Origin: F23-D06 sp963603365
GTDB lineage: Bacteria > Bacteroidota > Bacteroidia > Bacteroidales > WCHB1-69
Assembly (NCBI GenBank): GCA_963603365.1
Contig: CAVCMI010000033.1
Location: forward strand, 1-64,000
Direction of reading: 5' to 3'
Length of the DNA: 64,000 bases
A model generated the notes under the pieces. It saw nothing but the letters and a program-made list of their open reading frames with translations. It had not been told where the DNA came from and searched no databases. The position numbers and the translations under genes are program-made. Positions 44,650 to 53,986 of this stretch are shown one piece after another. Each line of letters opens with the position of its first letter. Position 1 is the first letter of the stretch.

Positions 44650-46191
44650 ATGCTGGTAAAAACTTATTCATGTGCCTTGATGGGTGTGGCGGCAAAGCAG
44701 ATTGCCGTTGAGGTCAGTGTTGACAATGGTATCGGCTTCCATTTGGTAGGATTGCCTGACAGTGCGGTCAAAGAGAGCCAGCAGCGCATCGACACGGCAT
44801 TGAAACACTATGGCTTACGGATACCCGGCCGCAAGATTGTGGTAAACATGGCCCCGGCGGACATCCGTAAGGAAGGGTCGGCCTTTGACCTGACCCTGGC
44901 GACTGCGATTCTGGCGGCCTCGGAGCAGATCTGTGGCGGCAGTTCTTTGCAAGAGTACTACATCTTGGGCGAACTCTCGTTAGACGGCACTTTGCAGTCG
45001 GTAAAAGGTGCTCTCCCGATTGCCATGGAAGCCAAAAGGAACGGGAAAAAAGCGATCATCCTGCCCGTGCAGAATGCCAAAGAGGCCGCCATCGTGCAGG
45101 GCATAGACGTGTTGGGCGTGGAAAACATAGGGCAGGTCATCGACTATTTCAACAAAGGGAACCCGATAGATCCGGTAAGGGTGAACATAGATGCCGAGTT
45201 TCAGCGCAGTCTCAACAATTACGAGTACGACTTCTCGGAGGTGAAAGGGCAGGAGAACATAAAGCGGGCACTGGAGATTGCGGCTGCCGGAGGTCACAAT
45301 GCGATCCTGATAGGGCCGCCGGGCTCGGGCAAGACGATGCTGGCCAAGCGGATCCCCTCCATCTTGCCGCCCTTGACCATAGAAGAGGCGCTTGAAACGA
45401 CCAAGATCCATTCCGTTGCGGGAAAGATGGGACGTTTTTCCTCGTTGATGGCCGTACGCCCGTTCCGATCGCCGCACCATACCATCAGCGACGTGGCGCT
45501 GGTGGGCGGCGGCACGCACCCTCAGCCGGGCGAGATCTCGCTGGCGCACAACGGCGTGCTCTTCGCCGACGAACTGCCCGAGTTCAAGCGTAATGTGCTT
45601 GAGGTGCTCCGACAGCCTTTGGAAGACCGCTTCGTGACGATCTCGCGGTCGCAGTATTCTGTCGACTTTCCGGCTTCGTTCATGTTCATTGCGGCCATGA
45701 ACCCCTGCCCGTGCGGAAACTACAACCATCCCTCCATTGCCTGCACCTGCCGCCCCGGAGAAATCCAAGGGTATCTCGGACGTGTGTCAGGGCCGTTGAT
45801 GGACCGCATAGATCTGCATGTGGAAGTGACCCCCGTCAGCCACGAGGAGTTGGCGGCCGACAAACCTGTGGAAAACAGCGCCGACATCCGCCGTCGTGTG
45901 GTCGCCGCAAGGCAAATGCAGAAAACACGTTTTGAAAAGCACGCCAATGTCTTTTGCAATGCCCAGATGAGCAGCAAGATGGTGCGGCAGCATTGCGTCA
46001 TCGGCGAGACCGGACAATCGATCCTCAAGCAGGCAATGGACCGGCTGGGGCTCTCCGCCCGTGCATACGACCGCATCCTCAAGGTTGCAAGAACCATCGC
46101 CGACCTTGACGGAAGCGACAGCATCAGTACAGGCCACCTCAGCGAAGCCATCAATTTCAGAAGCCTCGACCGCGACAATTGGGGGAAATGA
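44650..46191 (+). CDS. YifB/ComM family Mg-chelatase-like AAA ATPase
   Basis: A 513-residue protein. The N-terminal Lon-like domain (1-about 170) has GLPDSAVKESQQR, followed by a Mg-chelatase AAA+ domain: Walker A GPPGSGKTMLAKR (about 220), RPFRSPHHTISDVALVGGG, Walker B GVLFADELPEFKRN and AAMNPCPCGN. The C-terminus carries the YifB helical domain. ComM, its homologue, is a helicase for branch migration during natural transformation; other YifB proteins have unknown roles. Confidence 0.93.
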   Translation: MLVKTYSCALMGVAAKQIAVEVSVDNGIGFHLVGLPDSAVKESQQRIDTALKHYGLRIPGRKIVVNMAPADIRKEGSAFDLTLATAILAASEQICGGSSLQEYYILGELSLDGTLQSVKGALPIAMEAKRNGKKAIILPVQNAKEAAIVQGIDVLGVENIGQVIDYFNKGNPIDPVRVNIDAEFQRSLNNYEYDFSEVKGQENIKRALEIAAAGGHNAILIGPPGSGKTMLAKRIPSILPPLTIEEALETTKIHSVAGKMGRFSSLMAVRPFRSPHHTISDVALVGGGTHPQPGEISLAHNGVLFADELPEFKRNVLEVLRQPLEDRFVTISRSQYSVDFPASFMFIAAMNPCPCGNYNHPSIACTCRPGEIQGYLGRVSGPLMDRIDLHVEVTPVSHEELAADKPVENSADIRRRVVAARQMQKTRFEKHANVFCNAQMSSKMVRQHCVIGETGQSILKQAMDRLGLSARAYDRILKVARTIADLDGSDSISTGHLSEAINFRSLDRDNWGK

Positions 46192-46206
46192 GTGGGAAGG
46201 CGGCGG

Positions 46207-47241
46207 CTATTCGCAGGTCAGTTCTCCGCGGAGCGGCTGCTCGACGAGTCTTTTCATCTCTTCCCGGCTCAAGTCGTGCCCCAGCAGGTACATCAGTTTG
46301 GTGACCGCGGCCTCCGTTGTCATGTCGTGGCCGCTGATTACGCCGATGTCCGCGAGGTGTTTCCCGGTAAGATAGCGTCCCATCTCGACTCCGCCGCCGC
46401 CTTTGCACTGTGTTATGTTCACGATGAAGACTCCGCGCACTACGGCCTCTTGCAGAATGTCGATGAAACCGGCGTCCGTCGGGGCGTTGCCCACACCATA
46501 GGTTTCCAGAACTACTGCACGCAGCCCGGGCGTCCGGAACAGCACTTTCAGATAGTCATTCCGAATGCCGGGATAGAGTTTCACCAGCGCAATGTTGTCG
46601 TCCATCTTGTCGTGCAAGGTCAGGACACCGGCATTTTCCGCATGCCGGATATTGGAGAAGTGGAAATCCACGTTTGTGTTCACATCGGCAAGTTTCGGAT
46701 AGTTCGGAGAGGTGAAAGCATTGAATTTCGAGGCATTGTCCTTGAAGGTTCTGTTGCCGCGGTAAAGGCTGTTCTGGAAATAGATGCACACCTCCCGGAT
46801 GACCGGCTTGTCGTTGCGGTAGCATGCGGCGATGTCGATGGCATTGATGATGTTTCGGCGGCCGTCGGTGCGGATGACCCCCAAAGGAAGCTGCGAACCT
46901 GTCAGGATGACCGGCTTGTCCAGATTCTCAAGCAGGAAACTGAGCGCTGAAGCCGTGTATGCCATCGTGTCGGTGCCGTGCAGGATGACAAAGCCGTCGA
47001 AAAGGCTGTATGAATCATGGATCATCTTCGCCAGCCGAATCCAGAACGACGAGTCCGTGTCCGAAGAGTCGATGAGGGGCAGCATGTCGTGGAATGTGAG
47101 GTCGGCTTCCACAAGCCGGAGCATAGGCAGCTGCTGATAGATGTTCTCGAATTCTACCGGCTGAAGTGCCTTGCTTTCGGCATCCATCATCATTCCGATG
47201 GTGCCGCCAGTATAGATTACCAAGATTTTACGCCTGTTCAT
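46207..47241 (-). CDS. ansA: Type I L-asparaginase
   Basis: A 344-residue asparaginase: VIYTGGTIGMMMD (first catalytic Thr), VILHGTDTMAYTASALSFLL (second Thr-Asp-Lys triad), ILTGSQLPLGVIRTDGRRN and GNAPTDAGF. No signal peptide, so cytoplasmic. The ATG 47241 (MNRRKIL) is used; the longer frame to 47325 covers the -7 box at 47260-47267. It converges with yifB, the stops being 15 bases apart, and marks the left flank of the brx island. Confidence 0.94.
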   Translation of the reverse strand: MNRRKILVIYTGGTIGMMMDAESKALQPVEFENIYQQLPMLRLVEADLTFHDMLPLIDSSDTDSSFWIRLAKMIHDSYSLFDGFVILHGTDTMAYTASALSFLLENLDKPVILTGSQLPLGVIRTDGRRNIINAIDIAACYRNDKPVIREVCIYFQNSLYRGNRTFKDNASKFNAFTSPNYPKLADVNTNVDFHFSNIRHAENAGVLTLHDKMDDNIALVKLYPGIRNDYLKVLFRTPGLRAVVLETYGVGNAPTDAGFIDILQEAVVRGVFIVNITQCKGGGGVEMGRYLTGKHLADIGVISGHDMTTEAAVTKLMYLLGHDLSREEMKRLVEQPLRGELTCE

Positions 47242-47259
47242 ACACCTTTTTTTAGGCGG

Positions 47260-47267
47260 CAAAAGTA
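47260..47267 (-). promoter_or_regulatory. -7 box for ansA
   Basis: The minus strand reads TACTTTTG (TAnnTTTG), 19 bases upstream of the ansA start codon. Confidence 0.6.
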
Positions 47268-47527
47268 CAAAAAAAGTGTTTTTTTGTCGAGTGCGCGCCT
47301 GACTTTTCCTGCTGCATTTGCGCATGACGCAGCCAAATCACCCAGACAAACCTTTTTTACAACGTATTCCGTCAAGAACCGGTGATGCGGCTGAAAATAA
47401 ATTACTATGTAATACGTTGTTACATAATATTTCACCCCCCTCCCCCGAATAATTCCGGCAAGAACGGCAGTTTAACAAAAAAACATTATTTTTGCGCCAT
47501 CGTTTTCTTAGGAACTTGTAATGCTTG

Positions 47528-47550
47528 CCCTGCCCGCAGGACAGGCAGGG
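47528..47550. repeat. REP-like palindrome
   Basis: CCCTGCC and GGCAGGG pair around a nine-base loop that is itself partly self-complementary. The short GC-rich inverted repeat stands out in an A+T-rich region and has the look of a repetitive extragenic palindrome. It has no T run. Confidence 0.6.
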
Positions 47551-47597
47551 TGGGTGAGAAAGGTAAAAAACGTTAATAATACAATGGAGGGCAGAAA

Positions 47598-47783
47598 TTG
47601 TATAAAATAACCTGGGACAAAGAGACGGGCGGAGTGCTGTTGCACTTGCGCATAGTGGAGGGTACGTCCGGTACTTCTCCACGTCCTGTGTTCTGGGAAG
47701 CGTTAGATGCCATAGGTGTTGAGCGGGGGGGGGTGGAAACCCCTGTAAATCAATTGCTTTTTATTGTACAAGGGGTACAATAA
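47598..47783 (+). pseudogene. Truncated, diverged copy of the brxP N-terminus
   Basis: The frame encodes about 60 residues whose first 40 align with residues 1-40 of BrxP (47934): both share WD, GV, SPRPVFWE, LD and G at the same spacing, roughly half identical. The similarity ends at a run of nine G (47724-47732), after which the frame reaches a stop within a perfect inverted repeat (47761-47783). The start would be TTG 47598, with no ATG in frame. It is best read as the remains of an older brxP-type gene. Confidence 0.75.
47761..47783. repeat. Perfect inverted repeat at the end of the brxP remnant
   Basis: TTATTGTAC (47761-47769) pairs exactly with GTACAATAA (47775-47783) around a five-base loop. 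It has no T run, so it is more likely an operator or mobile-element end than a terminator. Confidence 0.6.
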
Positions 47784-47887
47784 GCCAAAGACACAATATC
47801 AATCTATGCAATGAATCAAGCAACTTTGCTGCTTGTTCGATTGTTATTATATTTTCTTTTTTCATACGTTTTCTTTTAACAATTGTC

Positions 47888-47918
47888 TCAATTCTTTTGT
47901 TGAATGTGAAAGAATTGA
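47888..47918. promoter_or_regulatory. Inverted repeat just before brxP, possible operator
   Basis: TCAATTCTTT (47888-47897) pairs exactly with AAAGAATTGA (47909-47918) around an 11-base loop, 15 bases before the brxP start. The spacing and symmetry fit a regulator binding site or a leader hairpin. Confidence 0.5.
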
Positions 47919-47933
47919 ATAAAAACTCATATT

Positions 47934-50492
47934 ATGTTTAAAGTGGTGTGGGATGCAGAGAATAACGGTGTTCGTCTTACCATGTCGGCAGCAGGAGAAG
48001 CTCTGAATGTTTCTCCTCGTCCTGTTTTCTGGGAAGAGCTTGATTTGCTTGGCCTCAATAAAATGGGATGGATATACCCTCATGTGGATGAGCCTTTGCT
48101 TTGGGCATGTGACCGACGCTACTTCTACAGGGGACAGTTTGTGTTGGAGGTGAAAGGTGGCAATATATTCGATGCCCCTACGGTTGTCCAACAAACCGGT
48201 TTTGAGTCTTTGACCTTGGCTCCTGTGGATATGGAGAAACTCCGTGAGCGCAATGAGGATACCATGTTCATCATTGAGCATGAGGCGATGGACTTCATAA
48301 ATCAGACCTATCGTAGATACAAGAATATTCGGGAGGTGTCTCAGAAGAATCCAGAACTTGATTTTCAACGGTTGGCAAACTCTTTGGAAAAGAAAACTAA
48401 GCAGGAACATGTTGTCGTGAAGGAGGACTGTGACAGCTTTGATGTAATGCCACTGAGCAAGGCGGAAGAATTGGGGAAAGCACCGATACTCAAGAAGGAT
48501 ATAGAACTGTTTGTCGCTTCATTTTCCGGTGGAAAAGATTCACAAGTCGTATTGGATTTGGTTTCAAGGGTGGTTCCAACAGAAGATTTTGTGGTCGTTT
48601 ACTCAAATACAGGTTACGAACTACCTCCGTCTTTAAAGCTTTATGACGAAATAAAAAACTTTTATAAGGAGAAATACCCTAATATGCGTTTCTATGTGGC
48701 TCAAAACCACCGACCGATACTGCATTATTGGGATGAAATTGGAACACCGAGCAGAATACACCGTTGGTGTTGTAGCGTAATGAAATCTGCTCCTCTTAGC
48801 CGTTTGCTAAAAGATGTTGTTGGCAAAGGAAAGCAACCTAACGCAGTGCTGTTTGATGGGGTAAGAGCAGAAGAAAGTGCAAGCCGGTCATCTCGATCAA
48901 GAATAGGTAAAAATGTGAAGCATAATAACATTATTAATGTTAGTCCTATTTTGGATTGGAACGCAACGGAAATATATCTGTACATTTTGCTGAATAGGCT
49001 TTACGTAAATGAAGCCTATAGAAAAGGACTGTCAAGGGTTGGATGTGTGATATGTCCATATTCTTCATCATGGAGTGAGGATTTATGTGGACAATTGTAT
49101 CCTCAAACATTAAAACCATTTGTCTCTAAGATAAGAGAGGGGTTGGAATCGGCGAAAATTTCAGGTATTGATAACTATATAAAGACTGGACGTTGGAAAA
49201 TGCGTGCTGGTGGTAGGTATCTTCAGAATAATTCAAATGTGAATTTCATGAGTCTTTCTCCTGAATTTAGAGCTGTAATGTCTAATCCAAAAGAGAACTT
49301 ACTGACATGGCTTATAGTTTTGGGAAATTATTCTTACGAAAGAGATGGTAATAGAATTACTATAAATCTCAAGAATAGGAATCAAATATACAAATGTGTT
49401 CTAGAGGACAATGGCAACACACAGGTCTTTTCTGTTTGCGGTATAGACCACAAAGATGTCGTGTTCATAAGTCATCTAAAAAAGGTTGTATATAAAGCGA
49501 CCTATTGTATACATTGCGAAGTATGTGAGGTGGAATGTCCGACAGGTGCATTGTCGGTAGTTCCAGTTGCATCGATAGATAAAAACAAATGCGTACATTG
49601 CATGAGATGCATAGATTTTGATGGGAAGGGCTGTCATGTGGCAAGTTCTATAAGTACATCTGACACAAGTATAATGACAAATCAACTTAAAAATATGGCA
49701 CAAGGAACTAAATCGGGCATAAATCGTTATAACGATGGTATGGGATTACGCCGTAATTGGTTAGAAAAGTATTTTGGCTGCTATGCTACTTTTTTTGATA
49801 ATAATGACCATGGGTTAAATCCAAGGTATCAAATTCCTCCTTTTATTAATTGGTTGAGAGAATCTTGTATATTGAATCCTAATGGAAAAGAAATAACAGA
49901 AATCGGAGCGTTATTAGCAAATGCATATTTGCATAATCCGACAATTGTATGGGAAGTTATTTTTATTGGTCTTTGCGAAAACTCTGAAATATGTAACTGG
50001 TATCAAAGTGCAATAGATTTTAATGTTAAGTATTCCAGAGAAGAGATGGATGTTATTCTTCAGAGCAGTTATCCAGACCTTAAAGATAGAACGTTGCGTA
50101 ATCCGATGAATTCGTTAATGAATACATTTAAGGAAAGTCCGTTGGGAGCAGACGTTCATGTCGGAGTTGTATCAAAAGAGGCTGGTAAAGTAATATTGAC
50201 TCGTCTCCCCCACAACGAAATTTCGCTTGTTGCTGTGGCATACTCCCTTTATCGTTATGCAGAACGCCAGAAGCGGTACATGCTTTCTGTTTCTGAATTC
50301 TATGATGAAAATCAGACGGAGGGGATTTATCGTCAGTTCGGCATCAGCAGAGAGACATTGGAGAAGTTGTTGCTGAGTTTGCAGGAAGAGAGCAATCATG
50401 TGTTGAGGGCTGAACTGAACATGGGGCTTGACAATATCATACTCCGGGAAGACCTTACTTCAAAGGACATTTTGAAACTTATGCTCAAATAA
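47934..50492 (+). CDS. brxP: BREX type 4 protein BrxP (PAPS reductase/DndC-like fusion)
   Basis: An 852-residue fusion. Residues 1-125 form a domain I do not recognise, with SPRPVFWEELDLLGL. The PAPS-reductase/ATP-pyrophosphatase domain (about 185-425) has SFSGGKDS (198-203), HRWCCSVMK (C279, C280), LFDGVRAEESASR and a second Cys pair GCVICPY (C371, C374). A ferredoxin-like insert follows: C525, C528, C531, C535 and C553, C556, C559, C567. The C-terminus (about 596-852) looks like DUF4007, a domain linked to DNA phosphorothioation. In BREX type 4 this gene replaces the methyltransferase. It heads a plus-strand run of five genes; brxC starts 12 bases later. Confidence 0.85.
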   Translation: MFKVVWDAENNGVRLTMSAAGEALNVSPRPVFWEELDLLGLNKMGWIYPHVDEPLLWACDRRYFYRGQFVLEVKGGNIFDAPTVVQQTGFESLTLAPVDMEKLRERNEDTMFIIEHEAMDFINQTYRRYKNIREVSQKNPELDFQRLANSLEKKTKQEHVVVKEDCDSFDVMPLSKAEELGKAPILKKDIELFVASFSGGKDSQVVLDLVSRVVPTEDFVVVYSNTGYELPPSLKLYDEIKNFYKEKYPNMRFYVAQNHRPILHYWDEIGTPSRIHRWCCSVMKSAPLSRLLKDVVGKGKQPNAVLFDGVRAEESASRSSRSRIGKNVKHNNIINVSPILDWNATEIYLYILLNRLYVNEAYRKGLSRVGCVICPYSSSWSEDLCGQLYPQTLKPFVSKIREGLESAKISGIDNYIKTGRWKMRAGGRYLQNNSNVNFMSLSPEFRAVMSNPKENLLTWLIVLGNYSYERDGNRITINLKNRNQIYKCVLEDNGNTQVFSVCGIDHKDVVFISHLKKVVYKATYCIHCEVCEVECPTGALSVVPVASIDKNKCVHCMRCIDFDGKGCHVASSISTSDTSIMTNQLKNMAQGTKSGINRYNDGMGLRRNWLEKYFGCYATFFDNNDHGLNPRYQIPPFINWLRESCILNPNGKEITEIGALLANAYLHNPTIVWEVIFIGLCENSEICNWYQSAIDFNVKYSREEMDVILQSSYPDLKDRTLRNPMNSLMNTFKESPLGADVHVGVVSKEAGKVILTRLPHNEISLVAVAYSLYRYAERQKRYMLSVSEFYDENQTEGIYRQFGISRETLEKLLLSLQEESNHVLRAELNMGLDNIILREDLTSKDILKLMLK

Positions 50493-50504
50493 AAAATAAA
50501 GACT

Positions 50505-53500
50505 ATGGCAACGAGATATGCAGACTTCATCAATATACGGGATTTCCTTCCAGTATATGACATGACGGATGAAACACCTGACTTGTGGCAGACTTTCATC
50601 CCTACCAATCAGTTTTGCGATTTGCTTTCACGTAGCATAAATGCAATAACATCGTCGGATATAAGCAAGCGTCGCTCCATGTGGGTTCGTGGCACTTTCG
50701 GAACGGGAAAGAGTCACGCAAGCAGCGTGGTTCGCCATATACTCTGCGACCCTTACGGCGACATTGAGGAATATTTGAGAAATATTCCGAACGATTCCCT
50801 TAGGGAACGAGTGAAGGCTATACGCAAGGATAAACGCTATTTCCCTGTGGTTCTGAAAGGAGTTGAAGGCGCATACAACATATCCCGGTTCCGCCTGTCT
50901 CTTCAAAGGGAAACAAAAAAGGCTCTTGCCAAAGCAGGATACGAGATGGTGGTTGAGTCAGACTTTACCGAGGCTCTTAAATGGGTGGAAAACCATCAGT
51001 CAAGAATTCCTGAGTTGTTGGAGAACAATGATGAGTTGGCATCTGAGGTGGGCAACTATGAAAAGTTGGTGGCAAAGCTGAATGCCAACGACATAGACGT
51101 GTTCTTGCATTTGGAAGAGGCACTTGCCGCTGACAAGACTTATTTGACAAGCGACAACATCAGCGACTGGCTGGTGGACGTGCAGAAGAAAATAGCGGAA
51201 GAAGGCATCGCGGATGGTCTGATAATCTTTTGGGACGAGTTTACCAGCGTGATGGACACGCTGCAAAGCGACCGTATCAATGTACTGCAGAACATTGCGG
51301 AAAAGTCTCAGAAGAGCAATGTGTTTCTGTACTTGATTTCACACCGTACAGAACGTACCAGCGTGGATGCGAAGGGCAAGGACATTACCAAGATGAGCGA
51401 CCGCTACGACAGCGTGGATTATAAGATGGATGAAATCTCCACTTATCTCATATTGCGCCACACGTTCAGTATAAAGGACCAATGTGGATTTGATGTCGCA
51501 ACTTGGAAACTTAGATTTCACATAGACCCGGATGTGTTTGACTATCTTTGCGAAAGCAACTCTCCTGAGGAAAAAAAGCACATAAAAAATCTCTTCCCTC
51601 TACACCCTTACACCGCTTTTTTGTGTTCAAAGATGTCCAACATCATGGGGTCGGCAAACCGATCTGTACTCAAATTCATGAACGATGAGAAGAACGGCTT
51701 TGCTTGCTTCATAAATGATTCTACAAACTATGATTTGAAGATGATGCTCACAGCAGACTGGCTATGGGATTTCTTCTATTCTGAGTTTGTGAATGACCCC
51801 TTATGCGCTGCATTCATCAACGTGTACAACTCCAACAAGGCCAGGGTCAACCAAATGGGAGATGACTACCTGAGGGTTTTCAAAGTAATCCTCTTGTTGA
51901 ATGCCTTAGGAATGAAATTTAAGGAGACCCCCGAAAAGTATGCGCCAAATGATAAAAATCTGAAGTACATATTCTCGTCTGACAGATGTGAGGACAAGAT
52001 ACATGGAATACTTGACTGGTTGGATGAAAACCGTATCGTGGCTCGTGACATACTGGGTGAATTCAAGATTTCGGTGTCAACATACAACACCGTTGAGTTG
52101 TCCAAGGAGAAAATGCAGGTTGAGGTAAATTTCAAGGATGCCGTAAGCTTCTTAAAATATAATGATACGTCAAAGAAAGGCATCGAAAAGATATTCCTTG
52201 TAGGTGAAACGCTTATGCGTAAATGTGAGCCGCAGTTTTATTCATGTGAGGAGTCGGAGGCGTTACTTCGCAGTAAACTGAAAAAGTACACGTCGGAGAA
52301 ACCCAACTTCCTGCATGTGGCATTGTTCTTTTCTGTGACTGATGAGGCTCGTGACATGATGGAAAACAGAGTGAGAGAATTCTCGGAAGAGTTTCAGGAC
52401 ACTTTGTTTATTGTGCCGTCGGAGGTCTTCACGGTAAGTGCGAAGAGTCATTTCGTAGATGCTGTGGCACAGGCGAATGTCGGTCGTTCACATTTTAATA
52501 ATGACGAGGCAAGCCAATTGGAACGCGCTGCAAATGAATATGTCGCAAAGTGGAAGAACCGCATGAATGGCGGTACATATAACCTGTATTACAAGGGAGA
52601 ACTCTCCTCTGAAGGCATCTTCGGGAATGTTTATAATGTTGTCAACAGGCGATACAGCGTACAGCTGTTCCCACAAGGAATGGAAAGTGTAAAGCCTCTC
52701 CATAAGGAGTCTTTGACGTTTTTTGCCAACAAGAACTATAAAAAGCTGTCTCTCCAGATGCTTCAAAAGCGCACACGAGATGAAATGCTGAAGTTTGGCG
52801 GCTCAGATATACCGGCCAGATTGATATTCATGGACGGAGAGAACAACCTTGTCACGGATACTTGTGAACTGACGGAGAGTGCTGTGCAGGGCGGATCTTG
52901 GCTGAATGCCATTTGTCAAAAAGTGGATGAACTGATAGAACGCGCAAAGAAAAAATACACAGACAGATTCTCCTTGAGTGAAGTTCTTGCTCCTTTGATG
53001 AGACCGCCTTACGGAATGTTCCCGAATCATGCCAATTACGTGGCTTTGGCTTTTGCTCTCCGCAAGCATAAAGATGACCTGTTCAATCCGAGTACATCTC
53101 AACCTGTAGGTGACGAGAAGTTAAATGACATGATTGAAGTTCTTCTGAAGATGTGGGACAATGGCAGCAGCGAAGCAAGTAACAAATTGTTTCTGCGTTT
53201 CGGCTCCGTTGAGGAACGTAACCTTACCAACAAACTTGGAGAGATATTTAATCTGGGTATGGTTAAGGGGGTCAATTTGTCAGACCTAAAGAGTCTCACA
53301 AACGCCAGATGGAGCATCACTGAATTCTGTAAACAAGTTGCCAAATATCCGCTTTGGTCGTTGCTTTATTGCGAAGAGATAAAATCCAAACCAAATTGCA
53401 AGAAGGCAATCAGTGACCTCATAAATCTCTTCAACCAAGACAGCTATCAATTGTCCAAGATAAAAGAACTCCTTCATGAAATCAATAATGACCAGATAGA

Positions 53501-53975
53501 CCTCTACAAGCTGTTGACGAAGGCAGACAACTATCGGGATGGTTTTGTCACCTTTATCGGAGAGATTAAAGACGTGGAACTGAAACCGGAATGGTGGGGT
53601 GAACTGGAGGAAGAATTGTCTCATTTGCAGTCTGAAATCGCTTACCGCCGCGAAGAAGACGTGAAATCCTGTGTAATGTCGTTCTACATTTCCAAGATTA
53701 AAGAACTGTCTGGAAACGACAACTCCCGTAATGGTAATGATGGCGACATGCCTGGTGGGCAACAAGGCAGAAATACTTATGACGGACAGCAAGGCGGTTC
53801 ACATACAGTTTCCGGAGGCGGTTCGGCAACAATATCCGAAGCAGTGGTTCGAAAGGCGAAGAATCTTGTCAAAGAGCAGACTATGCCAAGCATGATGTGG
53901 CAAAAAGTTGTCCTTGACATGATAGAAAGCCGTCCGGAAGTGTCTTCATTCATCATAAAATATCTGGGAAGTTGA
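50505..53975 (+). CDS. brxC: BREX P-loop ATPase BrxC
   Basis: An 1156-residue ATPase of the BrxC/PglY family. Walker A is GTFGTGKSH (G63-S70) and Walker B LIIFWDEF (239-246), followed by FLYLISHRTERTS. Long helical regions fill the rest. A Gly/Gln-rich linker (about 1080-1115) leads to a conserved C-terminal helix bundle ending SFIIKYLGS. BrxC is essential for BREX defence and modification and binds DNA as an oligomer in studied systems. It lies between brxP and pglZ with gaps of 12 and 11 bases, so one operon. Confidence 0.85.
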   Translation: MATRYADFINIRDFLPVYDMTDETPDLWQTFIPTNQFCDLLSRSINAITSSDISKRRSMWVRGTFGTGKSHASSVVRHILCDPYGDIEEYLRNIPNDSLRERVKAIRKDKRYFPVVLKGVEGAYNISRFRLSLQRETKKALAKAGYEMVVESDFTEALKWVENHQSRIPELLENNDELASEVGNYEKLVAKLNANDIDVFLHLEEALAADKTYLTSDNISDWLVDVQKKIAEEGIADGLIIFWDEFTSVMDTLQSDRINVLQNIAEKSQKSNVFLYLISHRTERTSVDAKGKDITKMSDRYDSVDYKMDEISTYLILRHTFSIKDQCGFDVATWKLRFHIDPDVFDYLCESNSPEEKKHIKNLFPLHPYTAFLCSKMSNIMGSANRSVLKFMNDEKNGFACFINDSTNYDLKMMLTADWLWDFFYSEFVNDPLCAAFINVYNSNKARVNQMGDDYLRVFKVILLLNALGMKFKETPEKYAPNDKNLKYIFSSDRCEDKIHGILDWLDENRIVARDILGEFKISVSTYNTVELSKEKMQVEVNFKDAVSFLKYNDTSKKGIEKIFLVGETLMRKCEPQFYSCEESEALLRSKLKKYTSEKPNFLHVALFFSVTDEARDMMENRVREFSEEFQDTLFIVPSEVFTVSAKSHFVDAVAQANVGRSHFNNDEASQLERAANEYVAKWKNRMNGGTYNLYYKGELSSEGIFGNVYNVVNRRYSVQLFPQGMESVKPLHKESLTFFANKNYKKLSLQMLQKRTRDEMLKFGGSDIPARLIFMDGENNLVTDTCELTESAVQGGSWLNAICQKVDELIERAKKKYTDRFSLSEVLAPLMRPPYGMFPNHANYVALAFALRKHKDDLFNPSTSQPVGDEKLNDMIEVLLKMWDNGSSEASNKLFLRFGSVEERNLTNKLGEIFNLGMVKGVNLSDLKSLTNARWSITEFCKQVAKYPLWSLLYCEEIKSKPNCKKAISDLINLFNQDSYQLSKIKELLHEINNDQIDLYKLLTKADNYRDGFVTFIGEIKDVELKPEWWGELEEELSHLQSEIAYRREEDVKSCVMSFYISKIKELSGNDNSRNGNDGDMPGGQQGRNTYDGQQGGSHTVSGGGSATISEAVVRKAKNLVKEQTMPSMMWQKVVLDMIESRPEVSSFIIKYLGS

Positions 53976-53986
53976 AGTTATAGCGC

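Larger units (their letters stand above)
47242..47597. other. Left flank of the brx island
   Basis: Between the ansA start and the truncated brxP copy there is no clear gene. The stretch holds the ansA -7 box (TACTTTTG on the minus strand, 47260-47267), an A+T-rich block, a plus-strand -7 box TATTTTTG at 47487-47494, probably a relic promoter of the truncated gene, and the palindrome at 47528-47550. Confidence 0.6.

Noticed and set aside
47817..47835. Terminator after the brxP relic
   Set aside because: The stem is only six bases and the following T run is interrupted; too weak to call.
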